DNA of 64,000 bases from Pseudomonas sp. S04 (GTDB lineage: Bacteria > Pseudomonadota > Gammaproteobacteria > Pseudomonadales > Pseudomonadaceae). Where the stretch lies: the NCBI RefSeq assembly GCF_009834545.1, contig NZ_CP019427.1:5515001-5579000 (forward strand), read 5' to 3'. Positions 43,076-56,400 of the stretch are shown piece after piece. The notes beneath the pieces were generated by a model that did not search any database, was not told the DNA's origin, and was given only the letters and a program-made list of their open reading frames with translations. Both the position numbers and the translations under genes were made by a program. Numbering within the stretch: position 1 is the stretch's first letter; each line of letters starts with the position of its first letter.

Positions 43076-44634
43076 CCGCCAAAGAGCAGAAGCGCCAACC
43101 CATCTCCACCGGCTCCGAATGGACATTCGAGCTGATCCAGGCCTACGACCGCGAAATCAGCCGTATTGCGGCCCGTTATGCGCTGGATACCTATCCCAAC
43201 CAGATCGAGGTGATCACCGCCGAGCAAATGATGGATGCCTACGCCTCCGTGGGCATGCCCCTTGGCTACCACCACTGGTCCTATGGCAAACACTTCCTCA
43301 GCACCGAAAAATCCTACAGCCGTGGCCAGATGGGGCTGGCCTACGAAATCGTGATCAACTCGGACCCCTGCATCGCCTACCTGATGGAAGAAAACACCAT
43401 CTGCATGCAGGCATTGGTGGTGGCCCATGCCTGCTACGGCCACAACAGCTTTTTCAAGGGCAACTACCTGTTCCGCACCTGGACCGATGCCAGCTCGATC
43501 ATCGATTACCTGGTGTTTGCCAAGCAGTACATCATGCAATGCGAGGAGCGCCATGGCATCGACGCCGTCGAGGACCTGCTGGACTCCTGCCACGCCTTGA
43601 TGAACTACGGCGTCGACCGCTACAAACGCCCATACCCGATCTCGGCGGAGGAAGAACGGCGCCGCCAGAAAGACCGTGAAGAACACCTGCAAAAGCAGAT
43701 CAACGACCTGTGGCGCACCATTCCCAAGGGTGCCGACAAGTACAACGAGAAAGACAACGCGCGTTTTCCCGCCGAACCCCAGGAGAACATCCTGTATTTC
43801 ATCGAGAAACACGCGCCGCTGCTGGAGCCCTGGCAGCGGGAAATCGTGCGCATCGTGCGCAAGATCGCCCAGTACTTCTACCCGCAACGCCAGACCCAGG
43901 TGATGAACGAAGGTTGGGCGACGTTCTGGCACTACACCTTGATGAACGACCTGTATGACGAAGGCCTGGTCACCGACGGTTTCATGATGGAGTTCCTCAC
44001 CTCGCACACCAGCGTGGTCTACCAGCCGGGGTTCGACAGCCCGTACTACAGCGGGATCAACCCCTACACCCTGGGTTTTGCCATGTACCGCGATATCCGG
44101 CGCATGTGCGAAGAGCCCACCGAGGAAGATTACCGCTGGTTCCCGGACGTCGCCGGGACCGACTGGCTGTCGAGCATCAAGTTCGCCATGAGCAGCTTCA
44201 AGGACGAGAGTTTCATCCTGCAGTACCTGTCGCCCAAGGTGATCCGTGACCTGAAGCTGTTCAGCATCCTCGATGACGACCAGAAGGACGACCTGCTGGT
44301 GCCCGCCATCCATGACGAGGACGGTTACCGGACTATCCGGGAAACCCTGGCGGCCCAGTACAACCTGGGCAATCGTGAACCCAACGTGCAGATCTACAGC
44401 ATCGACCGCCGTGGCGACCGCTCGCTGACCCTGCGCCATCAACAACACGATCGCAAACCCCTGGGAGAGTCGACCGAGGAAGTACTCAAGCACCTGCACC
44501 GTTTGTGGGGCTTCGATATTCACCTGGAAACCCTGCAAGGCGACCAGGTCATGAAAACCCATCACGTCCCGCCCAGATCGGAGCACAGCGAGGGCGACTA
44601 CGGCCGGCTCGACCTGGCCGTCATTCATCTTTGA
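43072..44634 (+). CDS. SpoVR family protein
   Basis: 520-residue protein of the SpoVR/YcgB family, needed for spore cortex formation in Bacillus but widespread in non-sporulating proteobacteria, where it is stress- or stationary-phase linked. Features include [17 protein letters not shown], the histidine-rich [25 protein letters not shown] and [10 protein letters not shown], residues reminiscent of a metalloprotein. It overlaps the YeaH-family gene by 4 bp, so the trio is translated as a unit. Confidence 0.94.
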   Translation: MTAKEQKRQPISTGSEWTFELIQAYDREISRIAARYALDTYPNQIEVITAEQMMDAYASVGMPLGYHHWSYGKHFLSTEKSYSRGQMGLAYEIVINSDPCIAYLMEENTICMQALVVAHACYGHNSFFKGNYLFRTWTDASSIIDYLVFAKQYIMQCEERHGIDAVEDLLDSCHALMNYGVDRYKRPYPISAEEERRRQKDREEHLQKQINDLWRTIPKGADKYNEKDNARFPAEPQENILYFIEKHAPLLEPWQREIVRIVRKIAQYFYPQRQTQVMNEGWATFWHYTLMNDLYDEGLVTDGFMMEFLTSHTSVVYQPGFDSPYYSGINPYTLGFAMYRDIRRMCEEPTEEDYRWFPDVAGTDWLSSIKFAMSSFKDESFILQYLSPKVIRDLKLFSILDDDQKDDLLVPAIHDEDGYRTIRETLAAQYNLGNREPNVQIYSIDRRGDRSLTLRHQQHDRKPLGESTEEVLKHLHRLWGFDIHLETLQGDQVMKTHHVPPRSEHSEGDYGRLDLAVIHL

Positions 44635-44697
44635 AACCAACCTGGCCTCCGTTGGCTCGATGCAAGGGTTATCCTGTCGAGCTAACGGAGGTTTTTT

Positions 44698-45927
44698 ATG
44701 CAGATTTATAAAGTCGGCGGCGCAGTGCGAGATCGCCTGCTCGGCAAACCTGTTACCGATATCGACTGGGTCGTGGTCGGTGCCAGCACCGAAGAGATGC
44801 TCGCCAAGGGCTTTCGCCCGGTCGGTGCTGACTTCCCGGTGTTCCTGCACCCCAGGACGGGGGAGGAATATGCCCTTGCCCGCACCGAACGCAAGAGCGG
44901 GCGCGGGTATGGCGGGTTCACCTTTCACGCCAGCCCCGAAGTGACCCTGGAAGAAGACCTGATTCGCCGGGATCTGACGATCAACGCCATGGCCGAAGAC
45001 GATCACGGCCAATTGACCGACCCCTACCAGGGTCAACGCGACCTCCAGGCCCGCGTACTGCGCCACGTTTCCCCCGCGTTCGCCGAAGATCCCCTACGGG
45101 TCCTGCGGGTTGCCCGCTTCGCCGCCCGGTATGCCGCGCTCGGTTTCACCGTAGCCCCAGAGACCCTGGAGCTGATGCGCCAACTCAGTGAATCCGGCGA
45201 ATTGCAGGCACTGACTGCCGAGCGCAGCTGGAAGGAAATCTCCCGCGCCCTGATGGAAGAGCAGCCCCAGGTGTTCATTCAGGTGCTACGCGACTGTGGC
45301 GCACTGAAGGTTTTGTTGCCGGAGATTGAAGCGCTGTTCGGCGTGCCCCAACCCGAAGTCCATCACCCGGAAATCGACAGCGGCGTGCATACCTTGAGCG
45401 TCCTGCACCAGGCCGCCCTACACAAACAGCCGCTGACCGTGCGCTGGGCCTGCTTGCTGCACGATCTGGGGAAAGGCCTGACCCCACAAGACGAGTGGCC
45501 CCGGCACATTGCCCATGAACACAAGGGCCTGAAGTTGATCAAGGCGGTCAATAACCGCTTCAAGGCTCCGCGCGACTGCCAGGAACTGGCATTGCTGGTG
45601 GGCGAGTACCACACCCACGGCCACCGCGCACTGGAGCTAAAGCCCTCGACCTTACTCGAACTGCTGCAAAGCTTTGACGTTTATCGGCGTCCGCAGCGCT
45701 TCGAAGAATTCATCGTCGCCTGCGAGATGGACGCTCGTGGGCGCAAGGGCCTGGAGCAAAGAAGTTATCCACAAGCGGATTACTTGCGTGGCGCAGCGAC
45801 CGCCGCTCGCAACGTGGCGGTTCAGCCGTTGCTGGAACAGGGATTCAAGGGCCCGGAACTGGGCGAAGCGCTCAAACGCGAACGGCTCAAGGCACTGAAA
45901 GCCTACAAAGAGGCGGCATCTGCCTGA
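44698..45927 (+). CDS. cca: multifunctional CCA tRNA nucleotidyltransferase
   Basis: Adds or repairs the 3' CCA of tRNAs. The 409-residue protein has the class II nucleotidyltransferase head [12 protein letters not shown] and the metal-binding [32 protein letters not shown], and the C-terminal HD phosphohydrolase domain ([15 protein letters not shown]), so it is the long, multifunctional type. GGAGG precedes the ATG. It lies just after the SpoVR gene but has its own leader. Confidence 0.96.
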   Translation: MQIYKVGGAVRDRLLGKPVTDIDWVVVGASTEEMLAKGFRPVGADFPVFLHPRTGEEYALARTERKSGRGYGGFTFHASPEVTLEEDLIRRDLTINAMAEDDHGQLTDPYQGQRDLQARVLRHVSPAFAEDPLRVLRVARFAARYAALGFTVAPETLELMRQLSESGELQALTAERSWKEISRALMEEQPQVFIQVLRDCGALKVLLPEIEALFGVPQPEVHHPEIDSGVHTLSVLHQAALHKQPLTVRWACLLHDLGKGLTPQDEWPRHIAHEHKGLKLIKAVNNRFKAPRDCQELALLVGEYHTHGHRALELKPSTLLELLQSFDVYRRPQRFEEFIVACEMDARGRKGLEQRSYPQADYLRGAATAARNVAVQPLLEQGFKGPELGEALKRERLKALKAYKEAASA

Positions 45928-45960
45928 AAAGCATCGTGGGCAAGCGGAGCAGCGCCCGGC

Positions 45961-46003
45961 CCGCTCCCACATGGACGGTGTTCATCCTGGATGTGGGAGC
46001 TGG
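45961..46003. repeat. REP-like inverted repeat between cca and folK
   Basis: Arms GCTCCCACAT (45963-45972) and ATGTGGGAGC (45991-46000) between convergent genes. It may terminate both. Confidence 0.6.
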
Positions 46004-46005
46004 GG

Positions 46006-46524
46006 TCAGAGCAGATTCAAAGGCGTCAGCGGCTCTCCACGCCACTCGAATGCCACCGGCGCCAACACCTGATCAATCTGCGCCTCAGCCCACAGCGTCG
46101 CGAAGCTTTTTCCCGCGCCCGGATGCACCCGGTCCGGGGCAATCAGCGACAACGGCCACAACACAAAGGCATTTTTCAGAATTTCGGCACGCGGAAGAGT
46201 CAAACCGTCAAAGTTGCCCACCAGATCGCCGTACAACAACACGTCGATATCCAGCGGCAAACCCTTGCGATCCGGCGCGTAACGGCCGTTATCGGCCTCG
46301 ATGAACTTCAAGCGGCGATCCAGTTCGATCAACGGCAGGTCGGTAAACGCCGACACCACAAAGTTGAAAAACGGCCCGCTCTTGATTCCCACCGGCTGGC
46401 TTTCGAATACCGCCGAGCAGCGCATATCCACCAAAAACCCACTCAGCGCTTCCAGCCCCGCCAACAAATGGGTTTCACGCTCGACATTACTGCCCAGCCC
46501 AAGAAATACCTGAGTTAGCGACAT
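46006..46524 (-). CDS. folK: 2-amino-4-hydroxy-6-hydroxymethyldihydropteridine diphosphokinase
   Basis: Folate-pathway enzyme that transfers pyrophosphate from ATP to the pterin. The 172-residue protein has LGLGSNVERE, the central FFNFVVSAFTD-type substrate loop and the family signature PRKGLPLDIDVLLYGD-like (DRKGLPLDIDVLLYGD) and LPRAEILKNAFVLWPL. It overlaps the end of folB by 10 bp, consistent with one folB-folK transcript. Confidence 0.96.
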   Translation of the reverse strand: MSLTQVFLGLGSNVERETHLLAGLEALSGFLVDMRCSAVFESQPVGIKSGPFFNFVVSAFTDLPLIELDRRLKFIEADNGRYAPDRKGLPLDIDVLLYGDLVGNFDGLTLPRAEILKNAFVLWPLSLIAPDRVHPGAGKSFATLWAEAQIDQVLAPVAFEWRGEPLTPLNLL

Positions 46525-46868
46525 CCGCGCTCGATCTCCACGCCCACGCCAGTAGCCGCCGGAACTGCCCCTGGCTTGGTCAGTTTGAGACGCATCCAGG
46601 TGATCTTGAATTCGCTCATCAACACTTCGGCCAGGCGCTCGGCAAAAGTCTCCACCAACTGGAACTGGGCTTGCTCGGCAAACGCCTGGATACGCGTCGA
46701 AACACTGGCGTAATCGAGCGCCAGGGTCAGGTCATCGCCGGCTGCTGCCGGACGATTGTCCCAGGCAAAGCTCAGATCAAGACGCAGGCACTGACGGATG
46801 CCGCGCTCCCAGTCGTAGGCACCGATTACCGTGTCGACTTCCAGGCCCTCGATAAACACTCTGTCCAA
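46515..46868 (-). CDS. folB: dihydroneopterin aldolase
   Basis: Folate-pathway aldolase (117 residues) converting dihydroneopterin to hydroxymethyldihydropterin and glycolaldehyde. Key parts are the N-terminal [21 protein letters not shown], the central ALDYASVS and [14 protein letters not shown] place the start at a TTG with GGAG 8 bp upstream, because it gives the known N-terminus (MDRVFIEG); the frame is open eight codons further. It is divergent from plsY. Confidence 0.93.
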   Translation of the reverse strand: MDRVFIEGLEVDTVIGAYDWERGIRQCLRLDLSFAWDNRPAAAGDDLTLALDYASVSTRIQAFAEQAQFQLVETFAERLAEVLMSEFKITWMRLKLTKPGAVPAATGVGVEIERGCR

Positions 46869-46942
46869 GCACTTTTCTCCGCAGCACGACAAGGGCGCAA
46901 TGCGCCGTTAGAATCAGGGCGTCCTCGCCCGGAATAGTTAGC

Positions 46943-47512
46943 ATGTTTTGGTCACTGGCGATTTTCGCCTACCTGCTTGGCTCGCTGTCCTTCGCCATTT
47001 TGCTCAGCCGCCTGACCGGTAACCCCGATCCGCGAATGAGTGGCTCGGGTAATGCCGGCGCCACCAACATGTTACGCCTGGCGGGAAAAAAACTCGCGGT
47101 CCTGACGTTGCTGGGCGACCTGTGCAAAGGCCTGCTGCCGGTTCTGCTGGCGGCCATCGCCGGGCTGTCGATCCAACAACAGGCCTGGGTCGGTATCTGC
47201 GCCGTCATCGGCCACCTGTTCCCGCTGTACTTTCGCTTTCGCGGCGGCAAAGGCGTGGCGACCGCCGCCGGCATGCTGCTGGGGCTCTACCCGCCTGCTG
47301 CACTCCTGGCCATTGGCGGCTGGCTGCTGACCTTCTACCTGACCCGCACCAGCTCGCTGGCGGCGTTGATCGCCACACCCCTGACCTTGCCATTGCTGGC
47401 CTGGCAGGAGCCGGCAGCGCTACTGCCCATGAGCGTCCTGACGATCCTGATCGTCTGGCGCCATCGCGGCAATCTACGCGACCTGTTTGCCGGGCGCGAA
47501 CGGCATTTTTAA
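46943..47512 (+). CDS. plsY: acyl-phosphate:glycerol-3-phosphate acyltransferase
   Basis: Inner-membrane enzyme of phospholipid synthesis that transfers an acyl group from acyl-phosphate to glycerol-3-phosphate. The 189-residue protein has about five membrane segments and the three PlsY motifs: [22 protein letters not shown] and [12 protein letters not shown]. It is divergent from folB with 74 bp between the starts and converges on tsaD. Confidence 0.95.
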   Translation: MFWSLAIFAYLLGSLSFAILLSRLTGNPDPRMSGSGNAGATNMLRLAGKKLAVLTLLGDLCKGLLPVLLAAIAGLSIQQQAWVGICAVIGHLFPLYFRFRGGKGVATAAGMLLGLYPPAALLAIGGWLLTFYLTRTSSLAALIATPLTLPLLAWQEPAALLPMSVLTILIVWRHRGNLRDLFAGRERHF

Positions 47513-47546
47513 CCCCGCCCCCCGAGCCACCTTCACCAGACCCGGT

Positions 47547-48572
47547 TTACAGCGCCGACAACTGCTCCATTGGCCAACGTGCCTGCACGCTGATCGCCAG
47601 GCTTTCATGCTGCCCAGCCTGCAGACGCTGGCAGCCGGCAAAAGCGATCATCGCGCCGTTATCGGTGCAGAACTCCGGGCGGGCGTAGTAAACGTCGCCC
47701 TTCATGTCACCGAGCATTTTCTCCAGGGAAACCCGCAAAGCCTTGTTCGCGCTCACGCCGCCAGCGATCACCAGACGCTTGAGACCCGCCTGTTTCAAGG
47801 CGCGCTTGCACTTGACGGTCAAAGTCTCCACCACCGCCTGCTGGAAGGCCAGTGCGATGTCGCTACGAGTCTGCTCGCTGTCGTCTCCAGCGCTGACGCA
47901 CTGCTGCCAGGTGTTCAGCGCAAAGGTTTTCAGGCCACTGAAGCTGAACGCCAGGCCCGGTCGGTCGCACATCGGCCGCGGGAAGGTGAATCGTCCCAGG
48001 ACACCGTGCTCTGCCAGACGAGCGATTTCCGGACCGCCGGGGTAATTGAGTCCCATCATCTTCGCCGTCTTGTCGAATGCTTCACCCGCGGCATCGTCGA
48101 GGGTCTCGCCCAACAGCTCGTATTGACCGATTGCATCGACCCGCACCAGCTGCGTATGCCCACCGGAGACCAACAAAGCGACGAACGGAAATTCGGGCGG
48201 TTGCGGCTCGAGCATCGGCGCCAGCAAATGCCCTTCCATGTGGTGCACGCCGAGGGCCGGAATACCCCAGGCAAACGCCAGCGCCTGGGCGCAGGAAGCC
48301 CCCACCAGCAAGGCGCCCACCAGGCCGGGACCCGCGGTGTAGGCGATCGCGTCGATCTCGGTCGGCACGCAGTCCGCCTCAGCCAAGACCTGACGGATCA
48401 AGGGCAGCATGCGTTTGACGTGATCCCGTGAAGCCAGCTCTGGCACCACGCCACCATAGGCACGGTGCAGGTCGATCTGACTGAACAGTGCGTCGGCCAG
48501 CAGACCTTTTTCACTGTCGTAAAGTGCGACGCCGGTTTCGTCGCAGGAGGTTTCTAATCCCAGTACTAGCAT
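47547..48572 (-). CDS. tsaD: tRNA N6-adenosine threonylcarbamoyltransferase
   Basis: Catalytic subunit of the t6A37 tRNA modification complex. The 341-residue ASKHA-fold protein has [16 protein letters not shown], the metal-binding [10 protein letters not shown] (about residues 110-119), [11 protein letters not shown] and [10 protein letters not shown]. It is divergent from rpsU, an arrangement conserved in gamma-proteobacteria. Confidence 0.97.
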   Translation of the reverse strand: MLVLGLETSCDETGVALYDSEKGLLADALFSQIDLHRAYGGVVPELASRDHVKRMLPLIRQVLAEADCVPTEIDAIAYTAGPGLVGALLVGASCAQALAFAWGIPALGVHHMEGHLLAPMLEPQPPEFPFVALLVSGGHTQLVRVDAIGQYELLGETLDDAAGEAFDKTAKMMGLNYPGGPEIARLAEHGVLGRFTFPRPMCDRPGLAFSFSGLKTFALNTWQQCVSAGDDSEQTRSDIALAFQQAVVETLTVKCKRALKQAGLKRLVIAGGVSANKALRVSLEKMLGDMKGDVYYARPEFCTDNGAMIAFAGCQRLQAGQHESLAISVQARWPMEQLSAL

Positions 48573-48771
48573 GGGTTTGCGCCTTGTTTAGGCTAAATTC
48601 GAAGGCGCGCATAATAGTCCCCATGGGATGCCCCGACCAGCGGTTTTCGATCAGAGGCTTTGCATTCCGAGCGATGAGGGGTTAACATCCGCAACCCTTA
48701 AAAACCGACGTCTTCAAGTGCTCTTTTGCCGCGAGGATGTTGACCCCGGTAATGAATGAAGGTAGCTCTGG

Positions 48772-48987
48772 ATGCCAGCCGTCAAAGTAAAAGAGAACGA
48801 ACCCTTCGACGTAGCTCTGCGTCGTTTCAAGCGCTCCTGCGAAAAAGCCGGTGTACTGGCTGAAGTTCGTAGCCGCGAATTTTACGAGAAGCCAACTTCT
48901 GAGCGTAAGCGCAAAGCAGCAGCCGCTGTTAAGCGTCACGCCAAGAAAGTTCAGCGCGAACAGCGCCGCGCCGTTCGTCTGTACTAA
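48772..48987 (+). CDS. rpsU: 30S ribosomal protein S21
   Basis: 71-residue basic protein of the small subunit, needed for initiation on natural mRNAs. The sequence [20 protein letters not shown], the central [17 protein letters not shown] and the basic tail are diagnostic. AAGGT lies upstream of the ATG. A candidate -10 (CATAAT, 48610-48615) is about 160 bp upstream. It is the first gene of the macromolecular-synthesis operon. Confidence 0.98.
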
Positions 48988-49016
48988 TACACAGACGATC
49001 GTAGCAAGCTTCTGCC

Positions 49017-49039
49017 AAGCCCGGCCCTCAGCCGGGCTT
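49017..49039 (+). terminator. terminator-like hairpin between rpsU and dnaG
   Basis: Arms AAGCCCGGC / GCCGGGCTT around CCTCA, 30 bp after the rpsU stop. It fits the known partial terminator of this operon, which lowers dnaG expression relative to rpsU. The rest of the 488-bp gap (to 49475) shows no gene I would defend. Confidence 0.75.
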
Positions 49040-49475
49040 ATGGCATTTGCGGATATCGCTTGATGCTTCACTGTCAAAGCCGCAGACGCGACCGCGACAA
49101 ACTGCTTTACACGTCAGACCTGGCTCTTTTGCCAGCAGTGCACGTCTCTTCTGACGAGCCTTCCAAGGCTACTGACGAGCACACCCTACTGATTCCTCTC
49201 AACGACGATCAGCCCAAGGCGCCTTCTTGCGTGCCTGCTTTTGAGCTATCCGAGGCCTGTCACCGGGCACTGCGGGACTCAGCGCAATACTTTCGAACAG
49301 TCGAACCCTGATTGGGACTAACCTCAGTGGATTTTCGGCGGATACACTCCCCTACCGCGAATACGCAGACGATACCTGGTCGAGCCGCACACCTGCCGCG
49401 CCTCAAAATCATGACCGGTATCCACTCGCCTCTCGCGTGGGCCAGATACTCACATGCAGTGATGACGAGAACGCC

Positions 49476-51434
49476 ATGGCCGGGCTGATTCCCCAGAGCT
49501 TTATTGACGACCTTCTGAACCGCACCGACATCGTCGATGTGGTCAGCTCGCGGCTGCAAATGAAAAAAGCCGGCAAGAACTACACCGCCTGCTGCCCGTT
49601 CCACAAAGAAAAGACCCCCTCCTTCAGCGTCAGCCCGGACAAACAGTTCTATTACTGCTTTGGCTGCGGCGCCGGAGGCAATGCCCTCGGCTTCCTCATG
49701 GACCACGACAACCTGGACTTCCCCCAGGCCGTCGAGGACTTGGCCAAAGCCGCCGGCATGGAAATTCCCCGCGAAGAAAGTGGCCGCCCGCACAAACCCC
49801 GGCAACCCACCGACTCGCCGCTGTACCCGCTCCTGAGCGCCGCTGCCGACTTTTACCGCCAGGCCCTGAAAAGCCATCCGGCGCGCAAAGCCGCAATCGA
49901 CTACCTGAAGGGCCGCGGCCTGACCGGTGAGATCGCCCGGGATTTCGGCCTGGGTTTTGCGCCTCCTGGCTGGGACAACCTGTTCAAGCACTTGAGCAGC
50001 GACACCCTGCAACAGAAAGCCATGATCGATGCCGGCCTGCTGATCGAGAACGCCGAAAGCGGCAAGCGCTACGACCGCTTTCGCGATCGCGTGATGTTCC
50101 CGATCCGCGACAGCCGTGGACGCATCATCGCCTTTGGCGGCCGGGTCCTGGGCGACGACAAGCCGAAATACCTGAACTCACCGGAAACCCCGGTCTTTCA
50201 TAAAGGCCAGGAACTCTACGGCCTGTATGAAGCGCGCAAGAACAACCGCAACCTCGACGAGATCATCGTCGTCGAGGGCTACATGGACGTCATCGCCCTG
50301 GCCCAGCAAGGCCTGCGCAATGCCGTCGCCACCCTCGGCACCGCCACCAGCGAAGAACACCTCAAGCGCCTGTTTCGGGTGGTGCCCAGCGTATTGTTCT
50401 GCTTCGATGGCGACCAGGCCGGGCGCAATGCCGCCTGGCGCGCCCTGGAGTCGACGCTGTCGAGCCTGCAGGACGGACGACGCGCACGCTTTCTGTTCCT
50501 GCCGGAAGGCGAAGACCCGGACACCCTGGTCCGCTCCGAAGGCACCGACGCCTTTCGTGCCCGCATCAACCAGCACGCACAACCCCTGGCCGACTATTTC
50601 TTCCAGCAGTTGATCGAAGAGTCCGATCCGCGCTCGCTTGAGGGCAAGGCCCACATGGCCACCCTCGCCGCGCCGCTGATCGACAAGGTGCCCGGGGCAA
50701 ATCTGCGCACCCTGATGCGCCAGCGCCTGAGCGAAATCACCGGCCTCAACAGCGAAGCGGTCAGCCAACTGGTGCAAAGCGCACCACAAGAAGCGCCGCC
50801 AGCCTACGATCCAGGCATCGATTACGACGCCATGCCGGATTATTCCGACTACCATCAACCGCAGGAAGCCTACGCGCCCCAGCAGGAATGGACGCCGAAA
50901 AAGTCTGGCGGCGGCAAGAAATGGGAAGACAAACCCTGGGACAAAAAAGGCAAGCGAGGCGGCGATCGCGATCAGCCACGTGCCCCGCGCGTCCCGGCCG
51001 CCGTCGAACCACCAACACTGGCCGCTTTACGCACGCTACTGCACCACCCGCAACTGGCGGAAAAAGTCGAGGACGCCGGGCACTTCGCGGCCGAGGACCA
51101 CTCCAACACGCAATTGCTGGTGGCACTGCTCGAAGCGGTACAGAAGAATCCCAAGCTAAACTCATTTCAGTTGATTGCGCGCTGGCACGGGACCGAACAA
51201 GGTCGCCTGCTCAAGGCATTGGCCGAAAAGGAATGGTTGATTGATGGCGACAACCTTGAACAACAGTTTTTCGACACCATAACTAGCTTGTCAGCCCGCC
51301 AACGCGAGCGAAACCTGGAACAACTGCTCAGGAAAGCACGTCAAAGTGAGCTGAGTAGCGATGAGAAAAACCAACTGCGCGACCTTCTAAGTCGCAATGT
51401 TTCCGCATCAAGCCCGACCTCAACTGGCGCGTGA
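49476..51434 (+). CDS. dnaG: DNA primase
   Basis: Makes RNA primers for replication. The 652-residue protein has the N-terminal CHC2-type zinc finger (CCPFHKEKTPSFSV...YYCFGCGAGG, about residues 40-67), the TOPRIM core (VVEGYMDVIAL; FCFDGDQAGRNA) and the C-terminal helicase-binding domain, linked by a charged region rich in Lys, Gly and Pro. The start is set at MAGLIPQSFI; an in-frame ATG 13 codons earlier lacks similarity. It is the middle gene of rpsU-dnaG-rpoD. Confidence 0.97.
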   Translation: MAGLIPQSFIDDLLNRTDIVDVVSSRLQMKKAGKNYTACCPFHKEKTPSFSVSPDKQFYYCFGCGAGGNALGFLMDHDNLDFPQAVEDLAKAAGMEIPREESGRPHKPRQPTDSPLYPLLSAAADFYRQALKSHPARKAAIDYLKGRGLTGEIARDFGLGFAPPGWDNLFKHLSSDTLQQKAMIDAGLLIENAESGKRYDRFRDRVMFPIRDSRGRIIAFGGRVLGDDKPKYLNSPETPVFHKGQELYGLYEARKNNRNLDEIIVVEGYMDVIALAQQGLRNAVATLGTATSEEHLKRLFRVVPSVLFCFDGDQAGRNAAWRALESTLSSLQDGRRARFLFLPEGEDPDTLVRSEGTDAFRARINQHAQPLADYFFQQLIEESDPRSLEGKAHMATLAAPLIDKVPGANLRTLMRQRLSEITGLNSEAVSQLVQSAPQEAPPAYDPGIDYDAMPDYSDYHQPQEAYAPQQEWTPKKSGGGKKWEDKPWDKKGKRGGDRDQPRAPRVPAAVEPPTLAALRTLLHHPQLAEKVEDAGHFAAEDHSNTQLLVALLEAVQKNPKLNSFQLIARWHGTEQGRLLKALAEKEWLIDGDNLEQQFFDTITSLSARQRERNLEQLLRKARQSELSSDEKNQLRDLLSRNVSASSPTSTGA

Positions 51435-51448
51435 GGTCATAGCTCAGG

Positions 51449-51454
51449 TATAAT
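51449..51454 (+). promoter_or_regulatory. candidate -10 box ahead of rpoD
   Basis: TATAAT 48 bp upstream of the rpoD ATG. The matching -35 is poor. It could give rpoD its own promoter, as known in E. coli. Confidence 0.35.
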
Positions 51455-51501
51455 CCTCGGCTTGTTTTTTGCCCGCCAAGACCTTCAGTGGATAGGGTGT
51501 T

Positions 51502-53349
<1,848 letters not shown>

Positions 53350-53353
53350 TCAC

Positions 53354-53380
53354 AAAACCCCCGGCCCTGCCGGGGGTTTT
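53354..53380 (+). terminator. terminator of rpoD
   Basis: AAAACCCCCGGC-CCT-GCCGGGGGTTTT directly after the stop. Confidence 0.95.
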
Positions 53381-53472
53381 GCTTTATGCAGATTAAATCC
53401 TCGCGACATCGCTCCCGCCGCCCAGCCCGTCTACACTCGAAACATTCCCCCCCAAGCCATAACGAGACCGTT

Positions 53473-56400
53473 ATGCCCAGACTCCCGGCCGTGCTGCTAC
53501 TGTCGCTGATGACCTGGACCGCAACGGCTGGCGCGCTGACTCTTAATGACGAAGAACGTGGCTGGCTGGCGGCTCATCCAGAGTTACGCCTGGGCGTCGA
53601 CGCGTCGTGGCCGCCATTCGAGTTTCGTGACGAGCAAGGCCGCTACCAGGGCCTGGCGGCGGACTACATCAACGTCGTGCGCGATCGTCTGGCCGTCAAG
53701 GTTACGCCCGTGGAGCCGGTCAGTTGGACCGAGGTGCTGGACCAGGTCAAAAAGGGCAAGCTCGACCTGCTGCCCGGCATCATGTCCACCCCCGAGCGCC
53801 AGAACTACCTGGCCTTCACCCGACCCTACCTGGATTTCCCCATTGTTATCCTGGCCCATGTGGGAGGCGCTCAGCCCCATAACCTTGAGGACCTCTACGG
53901 CCTGAAAATCGCCGTGGTGGAAAACTACGCTCCGCACGAACTGCTGCGCACCCAGCACCCCGATCTCAACCTGGTGCCCTTGCCCAATGTCAGCTCGGCG
54001 CTGCAGGCCCTGGCTACCGATGAGGTCGACGCCGTTGTCGGCGACCTCGCGTCCAGTGTCTGGAGCCTGCGCCAACTCAAGCTCGATGGGCTCTACGTCA
54101 GCGGCGAAACCCCCTATCGCTACCAACTGGCGATGGCTGTGCCACGGGATAACAAACTGCTGGTAAGCATCCTCGACAAAGTGCTGGCCGACATGAGCCC
54201 CGGGGAAATCAGCGCCATCCAGGAGCACTGGGTAGGCAACGTCCTCGATCACCGGGGCTTCTGGTCCGACCTGTTGATCTATGGCCTGCCCGGTGTGGGC
54301 TTGCTGATCGCGATTCTCGCCGTGGTGATCCGCATCAATCGCCGCCTGAGCTCGGAAATTTCCCGGCGGGTCGCCCTGGAACAGGAACTGCGCAGCAGCG
54401 AATACCATTACCGCGGCCTGGTGGAGAGTTTGTCCGCCATCGCCTGGGAAGCACGCATCAGTGACTTCACCTACAGCTACGTGTCGCCCCACGCCGAAGA
54501 TCTACTCGGTTACCCCCTGTCCCACTGGTTGATTCCCGGCTTCTGGCGCAACATCATTCACCCCGCCGACCTGACACGGGCCCAGAGCTTCTGCGATCAC
54601 GAAGTGCTGGCCGGGCGCGATCACAGCCTCGACTACCGAGTGATCACGGCCGACGGACGTTGCCTGTGGGTACGCGACATCGTCAGTCTGATCGAACACG
54701 GCCACGAGCCGATCATGCGTGGCCTGATGATCGACATCAGCGAAGCCAAGCGCACCGAAGAAGCCCTGCGCCTCTCCGAGCAGAAGTTTGCCTCGGTGTT
54801 CCAGCAGTGCCCGGACATCCTGGTGATTGCGCGCCTGTCCGACGGTTGCCTGCTGGAAGTCAACGAGGCCTTCGAGGAGCAGATCGGCCTGAGCGCCGAA
54901 CAAGTGGTGGGACAAACTGCCACCGATCTGAACATCTGGGGCATTGCCGGCGTCGGCCCGGGACTGTTGCAGCGTTTGCAGGCCGGCAGCATTCGCAACC
55001 TGGAGATGCCCTTTCGCCGCAGCAATGGCCAAGTGTTCACCGGCCTGATCTCCGCCGAGCCCTTCGAGCTCGACACCACACCAGCGCTGGTGGTGGTGGT
55101 CCGGGACATCAGCCAGCTCAAGGAAACCCAACAGCAACTGCAGACCTCCGAAGAGAAGTTCGCCAAGGCCTTCCATGCCTCACCTGATGGCCTGCTGCTC
55201 TCACGGGTCAGCGACGGTCTGCTGATCGAGGTCAACGAAGGGTTCAGCCGCATCACCGGTTTCAATAGCGCCATGTCCCTGGATCGCTCGACCCTCGACC
55301 TGGGGATCTGGGTCAACCTCAATGAGCGGCGCAAAATGCTCGACCTGCTCAAACGCGACGGCTTCGTGCGCGACTTCACCTGCCACATCCGGCGCAACGA
55401 CGGGCAGATCCGTCTCTGCGAAATGTCCAGCCGACCGCTACCGATCGGCGAAGAAGAATGCATGCTGACCATCGCCCGGGACATTACCGAGCGGCACCTG
55501 ATGCAGGAAAAACTGCAACAGGCTGCCACCGTGTTCGAGAGCACCGCCGAGGGCGTGTTGATCACCGACACCCAGCAGCACATCAGCGCCGTCAACCGTG
55601 CCTTCAGCGAGATTACCGGCTACAGCGAGACCGAAGCCCTGGGCCACACACCCCGGCTCCTGGCCTCGGGCCTGCACGACAGCGCCTTCTACGCGGCCAT
55701 GTGGCATCAGTTGACCGCCGAGGGCCATTGGCAGGGCGAGATCTCCAACCGGCGCAAAAATGGCGAGCTGTACCCCAGCTGGCTGACCATCAGCGCGGTG
55801 CGCAACAAGGACCGCTTCATCACCCACTTCGTCGCGGTGTTTGCCGATATTTCGAGCCTCAAGCACGCCCAGGCCAAGCTCGACTATCAGGCCCACCACG
55901 ACCCGCTGACCGGCCTGCCGAACCGCACGCTGTTCGAAAACCGCCTGCTGACAGCCCTCAACGGCCAACGTGAACAGGGTGGCCTGGGGGCCGTACTGTT
56001 TCTCGACCTCGACCGCTTCAAACACATCAACGACAGCCTCGGGCATCCGGTCGGCGACCTCCTGCTCAAGGGCATCGCCGTGCGGCTCAAGGAGCAACTG
56101 CGGGACATCGACACCGTGGCCCGCCTGGGCGGCGACGAGTTCATCATCCTGCTGCCGGGCCTGCAGCAAGCCAGCGATGCCGACAACATCGCCAACAAGC
56201 TGCTGAACTGCTTTGGCGCGCCGTTCCAGGCCGGTGAACATGAGTTCTTCATCAGCGCCAGCATCGGCACCAGCCTCTACCCCAAGGACGGTAGCGACGT
56301 CGCCACCCTGGTCAAGAACGCCGATGCGGCCATGTATCGCTCCAAGGCCAAAGGCCGCAACCGGGTCGAAAGCTATACCCGCGACCTCACCGCCCAGGCC

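Noticed and set aside
43030..45066. 678-codon open frame on the minus strand across the SpoVR gene and cca
   Set aside because: Spans two well-supported plus-strand genes and has no domain or ribosome-binding site.
49060..49311. 83-codon frame between rpsU and dnaG
   Set aside because: No ribosome-binding site, atypical codon choice for this genome, no recognised domain. It may be leader RNA only.
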